Source: Zea mays
Taxonomy: Eukaryota > Streptophyta > Magnoliopsida > Poales > Poaceae
NCBI RefSeq assembly: GCF_902167145.1
Contig: NC_050096.1
Span: 161,075,825 to 161,139,824 of the forward strand
DNA length: 64,000 nt
Direction: 5' to 3'
The notes beneath the pieces are model-generated. The model was not told where the DNA came from and did no database searches. It saw nothing but the letters and a program-made list of their open reading frames with translations. Shown here piece by piece: positions 35,247 to 46,280 of this stretch. How positions within the stretch are numbered: position 1 is the first letter of the stretch; each line of letters starts with the position of its first letter. Both the position numbers and the translations under genes were made by a program.

Positions 35247-37622
35247 TGAAAGTTGCCTAGAGGGGGGGTGAATAGGCAAGTTAAAACTTTTTCAACAAAA
35301 ACTAGAAGCAAACTGGGTAAAACTGAATTGATCTCGAAATTCACCCAGTTAACTTTGGAAATGAGATGTTCTAAATGATCCACAGGGTTCAAAGTAGTAG
35401 ATCTGAGAAGGGCACTTCTCAAAATCCACACACAAAAAAAGGTATAAACAATCTTCCACGGAATGGTGAGAGAACGAAGAACACAAACAAACACAATGAG
35501 CAAGAACACAAGAGACACAAGATTTATCCCGAGGTTCGGTCACACCACAAAAGGTGCCCTACTTCCTCGTTGAGGCGCCCACAAAGAGCCGGGTCTCTTT
35601 CAACCCTAATCCTCCCTTTGCCGACCACAAAGGTCAAGCCCACACAATAATCTTTGCTCAAACGAGCGGGTAATACAAACTTTCTTGTGGTCTTCCACAA
35701 GATTTGGAGACTCACAAGAGACACCTAGTCGTCTAGGAGCTAGAAGCTCCAAGAGTAATGAATCCACAAAGAACTCGATGTAGTACCAAAGCTCGAATGA
35801 AGAAGAAGAGCAAGAGAGATTTAGAGATGAAGCACAAAGCCGCAGCTCTCAAGCTCACTCAAAGATTTCTCTCCAAAGATTTGAAATGGGAGAGGCAAGA
35901 GATGTGTGTGAGAGAGAGGGAGGTGTTTCTTGGGTTAGAAATGGAGTTCAAATCGTGCTCACTACTTTGGGGAGAGAGGTAGGAGGTAGTATATATAGTG
36001 GGAGCTCAAAACTAGCCGTTGGGCAGAATTTTCTGCCTGAGGGCGGTTGAGCCTCCCCCTAGGGCGGTTGAGCCTCCCCTGGCAGGTCAGGCAGACTGTC
36101 TGCCAGTCTGACTGCCAGACTGACCTGCAGACTGGTCAAGTTGACCAAGACCGGTTGAACCGCCCAGGGGGGGGCGGTTGAACCGCCCCTGACAGCTCTG
36201 GCGACCTGTTTGCCAGTCTGACTGGCAGACTGCAGAACAGAGGTCAGAGGGGTCAGAGACCAGCTGAACTGCCCCTCAGGACCAGTTCAACTGGTCTTGA
36301 CCAGTGAGTTTAGGAGAGAAAACCCCAGCTCAACTGCCCGGAGGCAAGTTCAGCTGGTGTATGGTCAAAGAGGTTCACAGCTGAAGTTGAGTTCAGCTGA
36401 AGTTCAGCCCAGCTGAAAAGCTCAGCTGTAGCTGAAGAAGCTCAGCTCAGCTGAGTCCAGCTCAGCTGAAAAGCTCAGCTACAGCTGAAGGAGCTCAGCT
36501 CAGCTGAAGTCCAGCTCAGCTGAAAAGCTCAGCTGCAGCTGAAGAAGCTCAACTCAGCTGAAGTCAAGTTCAGCTGGAAAGCTCAGCTGCAGTTGAAGAA
36601 GTTCAGCTGCTTTTCAGCAAGAACACTCTAGGTTTCTCAACCCTAACCACGGTCAACCATAGAACGTTAAAGAGATTTTTGCTTTTCAAAAATAGCTTTT
36701 GAATAGAGAGGTTTGAGCTTTGGCAAACACCAACCTTCTTTTTGGATCCCCCTTTATAGTACGACGATTCCTATACTCAAGTTAAATAAAATATAATGAA
36801 GTAAACTCCTTGAGTCATTGGTGTCTCATGTGTGATTTCTCCATGGCATTGCTTCATAAGGATCACAAACATCTTTGTCTCACCTTTTGAAGCAAACTCA
36901 AATCAAACCCTGTGACTTGTACCATATCACCTTATATGAGTTCAAATCATGGCTTCAAGTCACCTTACTGATGCATCAACATGTTATAACTCTTCATAGC
37001 TGATTAGTTCATCGACTTAGTGCAAGTACTCTCTTCTTCACCTTAGCCATGGTACCTCGGTCTACAAGCCGTCGCTTGGCCTTCACCTTCGCTTAGTTCC
37101 TCGAAGCCCTTTCCTTGCTATCTTCACCCTATCAAGCCATTCTTGAGTCACATCAAATTGAGCATCCATTGAGAGAATCATTTCTTCAATATTGTGAACC
37201 TTGCTTGAATGTCTTCTAGATATAATTGTCAAGATCAATCAAGCTCTAGTTTGATTCTCATAGAAGCATATATGGACTGATAGTAATATGGTCAAGCCAA
37301 TTCATGATTCCTCATATCTTATTCTCTTTGGCTTGACCAATCCTCTAAATCACTTTGTCCTCTATTCTGGTCATATGTATGTAGTGATTTCTCAGGTCTT
37401 GTCCATATATTCAAACCAATATAGAGATCATATTATATCCATTTGCATTGTCTCATTGGTTATTTAACCTCGTGTTGAACCTTTGTTCACTGATCATTAT
37501 ACACTATTCAAGTATGTTCATCATACTGAATTTCCTGTTCAACACTTAGCAAACTCGTTAGACCTTTAAATGTGTTGTTATCCAAATCACCAAAACTCAC
37601 AAAAGGGATGAATGCACTTTCA
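35247..37622 (-). repeat. 3' LTR of the Gag-only element
   Basis: 2376 bp, aligning end to end with 44918-47292. A run of eight G at 36167-36174 is seven in the other copy. Small ORFs inside (for example 35231-35518) recur in both LTRs and are not considered genes. Confidence 0.95.
36040..36610. repeat. Palindromic and tandem CAGCTG-rich block in the 3' LTR
   Basis: 36040-36240 is dominated by GGCGGTTGAGCC, GACTGGCAGACTG and related inverted motifs. 36415-36605 has 3-4 units of a 53-54-bp tandem repeat built from AGCTCAGCTG and its reverse complement. The same block is at 45711-46280 in the other LTR. Confidence 0.88.
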
Positions 37623-37624
37623 AT

Positions 37625-37638
37625 CTCCCCCTTTTTGG
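37625..37638 (-). other. Polypurine tract of the Gag-only element
   Basis: The minus strand reads AAAAAGGGGGAG next to the LTR start TGAAAG. It is near-identical to the PPT of the Opie-like copy at 48790-48803. Confidence 0.88.
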
Positions 37639-38450
37639 TGATTGATGACAACACATTTAAAGCTTACATAAGATTTGATAAATGAGATTTTTGAATCCTA
37701 TGATATAGTTTCCTCCCCCTAAACATGTGCATTTCAGAAAATAACACTTTTGTACTCAAATGCCAAAAGCACATATTTAGGTCAAAGTATAGACAACTTA
37801 TATCATACTATTCATAGGGTGCAGTGTGTCATAAAATAAACGTGATGCTCATGACATGGAATGCACTTATCAACTTTCTTCATCTTATGTTTTTCTTATG
37901 ATTCCCCCTTTTGTTAATTATTTCTCCCCTTTTCTAAAATAAAGATAAGCTTTAATGCAAAATTTCTCCCCCTTTGTCATAAATCTCCAAAAAGGATACA
38001 AAGAATATAAAGGGTAGAAATTATGATTTAAGCAAGATGTGAACACACTATCATGAAAAGGATCCTTAGATGACAAAAAAGTAATGTAGAAGTGACATGA
38101 AGTGATGTACCTTTGCGTTTTACCTTTTCAAGGGGGTGTTCCAAACTTGTGTTGGATTTAGAATTCATTTGCACGCTCTTGTTGGTATAGTTGTGACATA
38201 AGTCCAAGATATCAAATGAAGATTGTCATACTAAATGAAAGATAAATCTTGATACCTGGAGTCTAGATGTCACCTAGCATTTTCTTATCACAACAAGAGG
38301 CAACATGAAAATTGCACAAGTATGGATTATGCAACTAGTGATCATGTATGAAAAATATCAATTAAAAAACACCAATTGATACAATTTGATAGATAAATAG
38401 ATCACTAATAGCATATTACACTAAGTTCTACTCAAGTTTTAGTGCACACA

Positions 38451-38465
38451 TATATATATATATAT
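38451..38465. repeat. (TA)n simple repeat
   Basis: Seven to eight TA units. Confidence 0.85.
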
Positions 38466-41051
38466 GAATTCAATTGATATCTGTTGAGAGTACTTATTTG
38501 CAACTTAAAGTACCATTGGCATAAAAGGAGTATCAATTGAACATAATCATGCAACATAAGAAACATGTGCACTATTTAATCAATTAAGTTTTAGACAGGA
38601 GAATTTATAAGCTATGCTACTTCAGACATTTGCAATCCAAAAGGATATGATACATATTTACCAATTTTAGATGACGTTGGAGTAGCATATACAAGAGAAA
38701 CTCATTCTCTTATGAAATGTATAGAAGTTACATTTATTGGAGCAAAGAATCTTTGATACTCATCAAAATTTGCAGTGGAAGCGATTGTCTTTGCTTTGAA
38801 GATTCCTTTCTAATTTGAGACTACACACATAATAGACTTGAAAATGAAGTTAGTCTCAAAGATGCAAATTATAGACCATTCTCCCCCTAAATGTGTGCAT
38901 ACAAGTGATGAATACTTGTTTAGCTTATGCACTTGGACTTGTGAGGCCAGGGGATTAAGTTCTACAATTTGAACCTTGGTACAAATAAAGTATGAAAATA
39001 TGAAATTGCACCAATTTAAGGAATTACTCATAATCAAACGGTATACTAATCGACATGATATGCAATATTTTAAGCCAAGATTCAAGTGCAACTTTATGAT
39101 GTGACTTAAGATATTGCATATATATGCATACACTAACTTGTAAGAGCCTAGATACACAAATGTAATACAATAGTTCATGGAGTGACACACCTCTGTTCCA
39201 TGCCATATGGTCTTCATTATAATCATGAATTTCTATCTTAGCTTTTGATAGGCTTGACATTTCAAAGAGAAACTTATCCTCTTTAAACGATCAAGAGAAA
39301 CTCATTCTCTTCAAAGAACTACACAAATTCACTAAAAGAAAATGTTAGTCTTTAAGGACACAAGATATAGAATGAGCTCCCCCTAAATGTATGCATCAAG
39401 TATTCGAATTACTTGTAACATGCACTTGATTCAAATAAGATTCTTAGAGGAGTTCATCATATATCTTGGTCAAGGCATAATATATATGAACCAATTGAAT
39501 TTATGCTAGAGAACACATATCATTCCCCAATAGAACTAATCCATGGGGTGACATGTGGTAAATATTTGATCATTTCCTTGGAACCACTCATCCTCATTTG
39601 ATGTTCTCCAAGGTGTGAGACTACAAAACATGAACTTGAAGAAATCATTAGCCTCACAAGATATAGGCTAAACTCCCCCTCAATTTGTGCATGCAAGAGT
39701 ACACAAAGTACACTTATGCACATTAACAATGCGAGGTTAAAGGAGATGTTTGCACTATATATTGGTTTAACATAACATGCTTTACATAGATGATGAAAAT
39801 TAAACCAATTAAAAGTTTAAGAACCAAAAGTATATCAATTGAAATCTTGGAGGGTAAAGCATGCTAATATGAACCTTAAACCTCATAATGAAGGATATCA
39901 TATAAATATGTCACTACATCTTCATTATTAGGTTGACAAAAAGTGTAACTCCCTTCTTGAATCACTGTGATTTCTTTTCTCTTTATGATTTCATCCAACC
40001 AGGCGATCTTGAACTTCATTGATCTTGGCTTGGTTCAATCAAACTTGATATGAGACCCATTGAAACTCAATGACTGAAACACCCAAGACTCTTATATCCG
40101 TGGATTTTGAATCCATCTTGAAAGCACTTGGAAGGACCTTATTTAAACACTTAGAAAAGAGAGCATTAGAAACACAAGGGAGGGTTTCACAAATGATAAT
40201 CCTTATATGTGGATGGAAAATGAATCATCATTCTTGAAACCCAAAAAGATAGATTAAATTCCTTTAAATTAGTGCACACATATAGTTGATGTCAAAGTTA
40301 TATGCACTATTGAACATTTTATATTGCAAGGAAATTAACCTATACTATGGAACATCCCACTAAGGATAGAATACTAAAACAACTGAAGGAGAGGAAGTTT
40401 TCATACCTTGGCCTCTTATCAACTTCATCTTACTTTAGTTGAATAGTATCCTTTAAGCTTGTGGTTTATCCAATGTAAAACAAGCACCATCTCTTAACAT
40501 AGATTTTCTATGGATAAACTCAACATAAGAGATGGCATTAGTAGCACAAGCACTAGTTTCTTATTTAGCAACCATTTTATATGTGGGAGGCAAGCGAGTT
40601 GCTAAAATAGAGAAACCTCATAATATGGACTAAATTTCCTTGAACCCTCATGCACAATATATTTTGAATGACATGGATAATATGCATGGTTATTCAATGA
40701 AGCCTAGAGGGATGACTTAATCCATATTATGGTGTGTGTCTAATATAGAAGAATCAAATCCAAATTAACTAGATAGAGAATACGTCACATAATTTTGGAT
40801 TGTTCACCATATGATAATATTCATTCAACTTCCAATTAGACCTTTATTTCATAATCAACAACTGATGTATATCCTCAAGTGCTTCTTTTCCCTTAGTGGC
40901 TACACAAGTCACAAAAGAGATAAGATTTGAAAATAATTTGCACTTAAGATTCAGTTGTTACCACCCTTGCTACTATCTCCAAAGATGATTTATACATTCA
41001 TTATCGAGCACCCAACTTGATCCATTGAAGGAGTGATCCTGCAAAACAAGT

Positions 41052-41168
41052 TTAAGCCTCATATCTTGGTACCCAATTTGAATTGGGTCCTTTGAGATTA
41101 GTAGTAAGAGCCTTGAGTACCCACACAATCTTTATTGTGGCCTTTCTCTTTGTGTAGGCACCCACATA
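41052..41168 (-). pseudogene. Duplicated relic of the gag C-terminus
   Basis: The minus strand reads KIVWVLKALTTNLKGP, then WVPR and a stop soon after. This parallels the true gag end, KAIWVPKSLLANLDGP then RWVPK, at 43322-43400. Flanking DNA is also duplicated, so a segment covering the gag end and downstream sequence was copied within the element. A weak upstream continuation may extend to 41400 in another frame. It has no function that I can infer. Confidence 0.75.
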
Positions 41169-42369
41169 TACTTGACAACCATCTTACATGGTTTTAAGTC
41201 AATATTTAATCACACAGATAAAAGCTAGAGTTAAGAATAGGAGCCTTTTCTCCTTTTCTTGATACATCATTGTGTTGCCTTCTTGATGATGAACCTAGCT
41301 TGACTTTGAGTGCACCTAGCTTATCAAGGTTAGTCACACAAGCATTCATATCATAAAGACAAGTTATGCATGGAATGTACAACTTAGTGATCCAATTCAA
41401 TGTGAAGCATATGGATATCGATTGAAGTAGATTTCTAAGATATCAAAATATGGGTTTCCAAAATTTAGAGAGTATGGATCACTAATTGTACCTTTTACAG
41501 TTTAACAATCATATCCATGTTAGTGCATATGTATGTGATGAATATCAACAAAAATATTCTTATGCACTTTTAGAATTAACGATAAGGGAATTTTAAACTG
41601 CATCAAGAGTAGCTATTTAGAAAACAAAGATTACAATCCATATGAATGAGATACAAATTTACCATTTTGGATTGTCTTAGTATAGCTTACTCAAGTGAAA
41701 CTTATTCTCTATGACACAAGATATATAATGTTCTCCCACTAGATATGTGCATCAAGTATTTGAATGACTTGCCATATGCACTTTCAATTCAGTTAAGAGT
41801 CTCATGAGGAGTACATTACATATATTGGTCAAGGCATGACAAATTTGCAATGAATTAACTTATGCCTAAGAATACTTACCACCATATAGAATGTACCATT
41901 TGTTATACCAATTTGATAGATCTTACTATCTGTGGTGGTGTCACCTTAGTATTCTTTTCATCATTTGTGGAGACTTCCTTCTTTGTTATCTCTTTTCCTT
42001 TTTAAACTAGTCGATAAAACACTTTGAAAAAAAGGTATTAGTAGTACAAGGAAGTATTTAATGAATGATGATATCTATATATGAATGGCAAACAAATCAT
42101 CATTTATGAGGCGTAAAGGCATAAATTAAATTCCTTTTAAGTTAATGCACATGGAGCAGTGAATTCACAATATGCATTAATTTACAAATTTAAGCCAAAC
42201 GGAATTTAACCTTCATATTGGCATTTCTTTCCATAAAATAGATTATTACCAATTGAAAGAATGCCACTTGAAAGGAACTATAATTGGTCATATACCAAAT
42301 GAAACAGTAAAAGTCTGCAAAAATAAAGCTGAAAAGGTGTTGTTGCAGACTGAAAAAGGCGTCTGAAAA

Positions 42370-42580
42370 AGGGCTGACGCAGTCTGAAAAAAATGGTCAG
42401 ACTGGCCGGTCAAACTGTGCCAGACCGGTTCAACCGGTCCTGGACACCAGTTCAACCGGTTTCAGCCAGGGGGTTTCCTGGTGAATACCAGCCGAACTGA
42501 AGTTCAACTCAAAAGTTCAGCTGGTCTCCCCAGCTGAGCTAGAAAGTTCAGCTGGTCAGACCAGTTGAGCTTGGAATGAA
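42370..42580. repeat. LTR-like palindromic block inside the internal region
   Basis: Motifs such as ACCGGTTCAACCGGT, AAGTTCAGCTGGT and CAGCTGAGCT echo the palindromic LTR block at 36040-36610 but are not a simple copy. Confidence 0.6.
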
Positions 42581-43321
42581 AATTTTAAAATAATTTTCCA
42601 CAATAAACCTCATTTCAAATTTTAAAATGTACGCATAGATTGAATGACACACTCTATTTTAGAAACACATTCTCATGTTGTGAAACTACATAAATCACTC
42701 AGATAAGAACATTAGTCTCACAACTTTAGTCATATAGAGAATTCCCCTTTTGATAAGTGCTTTAAGAATTTGAATTTCTTACTTAGCACTCTAATCATTT
42801 AAGAACATGGGATAATACTCTTTATGTCTAGGTCATGGCAATAATATGATGATTAACTTGAAATATGCCACAAGATACATACAATCAATTTAAAGCATGT
42901 AGATTGTCACAATATAAAAATATGAACTTGCAATCTACCATATAATTAGATCCTTTCCAAAGCAAGGTAAAATCTTTTAAGTTCATTCTCAAGTGCTTCA
43001 TTTTTCCTATGTGGATACAAAAGACACAAAGGAATATACCAATTAAAAGCAATGTGCACTTAAGAATTAATTGTTACCATCCTTTGGATATCACTTGGTT
43101 GTAGGCCTTTTGCTTGATTCCCACAAAGATTAATCCTTATTCCCTACAACACAAGTTCTTGCTAGAGATGAATATGAAGTTAGTGATATAACAACACAAT
43201 TCATCTTTGGGTCAATCTTAAAGGATAGACAATGTAAGATTGATAGGTTGAGGTAAGAATTGAGTTAAACCGCTCAAGCACCCCAAAGCTTCATATCATC
43301 TCTGGGTACCTACAAAACTTA

Positions 43322-44863
43322 TTAAGTACATTTTGGTACCCATCTCATGATAGGTCCATCAAGGTTAGCCAATAAGGACTTAGGCACCCAAATAGCCTTG
43401 GTCCTAGAATGTGGTGAACTCATCACCTTTCTAGCACAAGAGTCAAATTTGGGTCTCCTAAGCATATTTGAATGTATTGACAAGTTAGGCTTAGGAGTTT
43501 TACCCTTTGGACAAACCTTGAATAGATGACCTTTTTCACGGCAATTGTAGCAAATGCGATGCTTGTCCTTGCAATGCTTTTGCCTTTTGCTTTCATCCTT
43601 TTTGATGGTCATCTTTCTTGATCGTGCAAGGTCTTGATTCTTCATGTGGGGGCATGAATCAATTTCATGGCCCTTCTCCTTGCATCCATAGCATCTCCTA
43701 TCGCTTCTCTTTAATCTTTCTTTGTTGAAGCACATAGGTACATTGTTAGAGCAAATCATATGAGCATTAATTTTCTTACCATGGATTTTGCTCATGCCCT
43801 TCTTGAAAAGCTTGGTATTCTTTTGAAGGGGTTTTGTGCATGCTACGGTTGTCCCCTTCTCAAGCTTTTTCACCATATTATCACGGTTATCGTGAGAAGG
43901 TTGAGCATGACACTTTCCCTTCAAAAGTGTTAAGCTCCTTCTTAGCCTTCCAACTTCTTCCTTGAGCTCTTTATTTTCTTGTGTGATAGAAATATCACTA
44001 ATTCCTGAAATTTCTAGCTCAATGGAAGATTGGCTTGCTTGATAACAACATTTGTTAGCACATGGTAATATAGTTTCAATTTCAACACATGTGCACATGT
44101 GAGGTTGGTATGATTTCAAATTAGTTAACACAACCTCATGAGCCATTTCTAACATGATATGTGAATCCATAAATTTATTATGAGAGCACACAAGCATATC
44201 ATGTTTTTCTTGCAAAGCTAGATTTTCAATATTTAGCCTTTCTATCGTGTTCTTGAACATAGCATTTTTATTTTCTAATTGAGCAATATATGATGAATGA
44301 TTAACAACTTTAATTTGCTCAATTGAAATGTCTTCATACCTTTGGACCAAATCATCATGAGAGCACTTTAGCTTCTCATGCTCTTTGGTCAACTTCTCTA
44401 AGTCTTCAATTTTTCTGATGAGGAAGTCTTCTTGCTTATGAAGCATTTCTTTTTGTTCTTCCGCTCTTTTCATGAGTTTAAGCAAGCTCATCCGATGTTT
44501 CTTGCTTAGCTGAGCGAAGAATTGTTGAAGATCATCCTCATCTTCACTATCACTTTCTTGCTCCTCCTCATCCTCACTTTCGCTTTCACTGTCACTCCCA
44601 TTAGCAATAAAGCACATATGAGAAGTGGATTTGAAAGACGAACCTTGTGAAGAGGTGGATTCGTCGTTTGGTCTCCATCGATCATTTTCTTCTTCAATTT
44701 TGTTCTTCGCCTCATCTTCCTTCATTTTGAGGAACATCCTTTCGGCGATTCTCATGGCAAGATCTATTGCCCTAGGATCAACATCTGCACCAAAAGATGA
44801 AGTCGAGACAATCTCAACTTTTTCAAGCTTAGAAGCACTTTCGTTTCTTAGTCCCCCCGACAT
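43322..44863 (-). CDS. Gag-like protein of the non-autonomous Sirevirus derivative
   Basis: 513 uninterrupted codons, starting MSGGLRNES at 44863, about 55 bp inside the 5' LTR and just after the PBS. An acidic Ser/Asp/Glu tract lies near residues 88-112, then a long coiled coil (about 120-250). Two CCHC zinc knuckles follow, CYGCKEKGHEIDSCP near residue 390 and CYNCREKGHLFKVCP near 436, with a basic linker. The C-terminus carries the paired WVPK motifs (AIWVPKSLL, RWVPKCT) shared with Opie/Ji Gag. The N-terminal capsid-like part is reduced compared with usual Sirevirus gags. It should bind RNA and assemble particles, relying on another element for pol. Confidence 0.88.
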   Translation of the reverse strand: MSGGLRNESASKLEKVEIVSTSSFGADVDPRAIDLAMRIAERMFLKMKEDEAKNKIEEENDRWRPNDESTSSQGSSFKSTSHMCFIANGSDSESESEDEEEQESDSEDEDDLQQFFAQLSKKHRMSLLKLMKRAEEQKEMLHKQEDFLIRKIEDLEKLTKEHEKLKCSHDDLVQRYEDISIEQIKVVNHSSYIAQLENKNAMFKNTIERLNIENLALQEKHDMLVCSHNKFMDSHIMLEMAHEVVLTNLKSYQPHMCTCVEIETILPCANKCCYQASQSSIELEISGISDISITQENKELKEEVGRLRRSLTLLKGKCHAQPSHDNRDNMVKKLEKGTTVACTKPLQKNTKLFKKGMSKIHGKKINAHMICSNNVPMCFNKERLKRSDRRCYGCKEKGHEIDSCPHMKNQDLARSRKMTIKKDESKRQKHCKDKHRICYNCREKGHLFKVCPKGKTPKPNLSIHSNMLRRPKFDSCARKVMSSPHSRTKAIWVPKSLLANLDGPIMRWVPKCT

Positions 44864-44902
44864 GATCTTTCCTCACGCGGTTAAGCGTTAGAACGAGGAT
44901 TA

Positions 44903-44915
44903 GGCTCTGATACCA
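44903..44915 (-). other. Primer binding site of the Gag-only element
   Basis: The minus strand reads TGGTATCAGAGCC, the complement of initiator Met tRNA, two bases from the 5' LTR end. Confidence 0.92.
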
Positions 44916-45660
44916 ATTGAAAGTTGCCTAGAGGGGGGGTGAATAGGCAAGTTAAAACTTTTTCAACAAAAACTAGAAGCAAACTGGGTAAAACTGAATT
45001 GATCTCGAAATTCACCCAGTTAACTTTGGAAATGAGATGTTCTAAATGATCCACAGGGTTCAAAGTAGTAGATCTGAGAAGGGCACTTCTCAAAATCCAC
45101 ACACAAAAAAAGGTATAAACAATCTTCCACGGAATGGTGAGAGAACGAAGAACACAAACAAACACAATGAGCAAGAACACAAGAGACACAAGATTTATCC
45201 CGAGGTTCGGTCACACCACAAAAGGTGCCCTACTTCCTCGTTGAGGCGCCCACAAAGAGCCGGGTCTCTTTCAACCCTAATCCTCCCTTTGCCGACCACA
45301 AAGGTCAAGCCCACACAATAATCTTTGCTCAAACGAGCGGGTAATACAAACTTTCTTGTGGTCTTCCACAAGATTTGGAGACTCACAAGAGACACCTAGT
45401 CGTCTAGGAGCTAGAAGCTCCAAGAGTAATGAATCCACAAAGAACTCGATGTAGTACCAAAGCTCGAATGAAGAAGAAGAGCAAGAGAGATTTAGAGATG
45501 AAGCACAAAGCCGCAGCTCTCAAGCTCACTCAAAGATTTCTCTCCAAAGATTTGAAATGGGAGAGGCAAGAGATGTGTGTGAGAGAGAGGGAGGTGTTTC
45601 TTGGGTTAGAAATGGAGTTCAAATCGTGCTCACTACTTTGGGGAGAGAGGTAGGAGGTAG

Positions 45661-45669
45661 TATATATAG
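45661..45669 (-). promoter_or_regulatory. TATA box in the 5' LTR of the Gag-only element
   Basis: The minus strand reads CTATATATA just downstream (in element sense) of the palindromic block. This is a typical position for a Sirevirus promoter. Confidence 0.6.
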
Positions 45670-45710
45670 TGGGAGCTCAAAACTAGCCGTTGGGCAGAAT
45701 TTTCTGCCTG

Positions 45711-46280
45711 AGGGCGGTTGAGCCTCCCCCTAGGGCGGTTGAGCCTCCCCTGGCAGGTCAGGCAGACTGTCTGCCAGTCTGACTGCCAGACTGACCTGCA
45801 GACTGGTCAAGTTGACCAAGACCGGTTGAACCGCCCAGGGGGGGCGGTTGAACCGCCCCTGACAGCTCTGGCGACCTGTTTGCCAGTCTGACTGGCAGAC
45901 TGCAGAACAGAGGTCAGAGGGGTCAGAGACCAGCTGAACTGCCCCTCAGGACCAGTTCAACTGGTCTTGACCAGTGAGTTTAGGAGAGAAAACCCCAGCT
46001 CAACTGCCCGGAGGCAAGTTCAGCTGGTGTATGGTCAAAGAGGTTCACAGCTGAAGTTGAGTTCAGCTGAAGTTCAGCCCAGCTGAAAAGCTCAGCTGTA
46101 GCTGAAGAAGCTCAGCTCAGCTGAGTCCAGCTCAGCTGAAAAGCTCAGCTACAGCTGAAGGAGCTCAGCTCAGCTGAAGTCCAGCTCAGCTGAAAAGCTC
46201 AGCTGCAGCTGAAGAAGCTCAACTCAGCTGAAGTCAAGTTCAGCTGGAAAGCTCAGCTGCAGTTGAAGAAGTTCAGCTGC
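45711..46280. repeat. Palindromic and tandem CAGCTG-rich block in the 5' LTR
   Basis: Second copy of the block described at 36040-36610, lying upstream of the TATA box in element sense, where it could serve as a protein-binding array or hairpin region. Confidence 0.88.

Larger units (their letters stand above)
37639..43321 (-). other. Internal non-coding region with an array of degenerate modules
   Basis: No pol motif or long ORF is present. Instead, diverged copies of a module recur. A GAGACTACA/TTAGTCTCA part is followed by CTCCCCCTAAATGTGTGCAT-like sequence (at 37713, 38881, 39377, 39673, 41733 and 42742), then ATGCACTT and TTGGTCAAGGCAT. A second shared block, TCAAGTGCTTC...GCACTTAAGA...TTGTTACCA, occurs at about 40873-40970 and 42990-43082. 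A relic of the gag C-terminus is at 41052-41168. Units are roughly 0.3-0.5 kb where adjacent. Confidence 0.7.

Noticed and set aside
36040..36610. CRISPR-like array or MITE
   Set aside because: Repeat units touch without spacers, it is inside an LTR, and there are no flanking target duplications or terminal inverted repeats of its own.
38810..39260. 138-codon ORF in the internal region of the Gag-only element
   Set aside because: It is in AT-rich repeated module sequence, lacks any motif, and the sister modules do not keep the frame.
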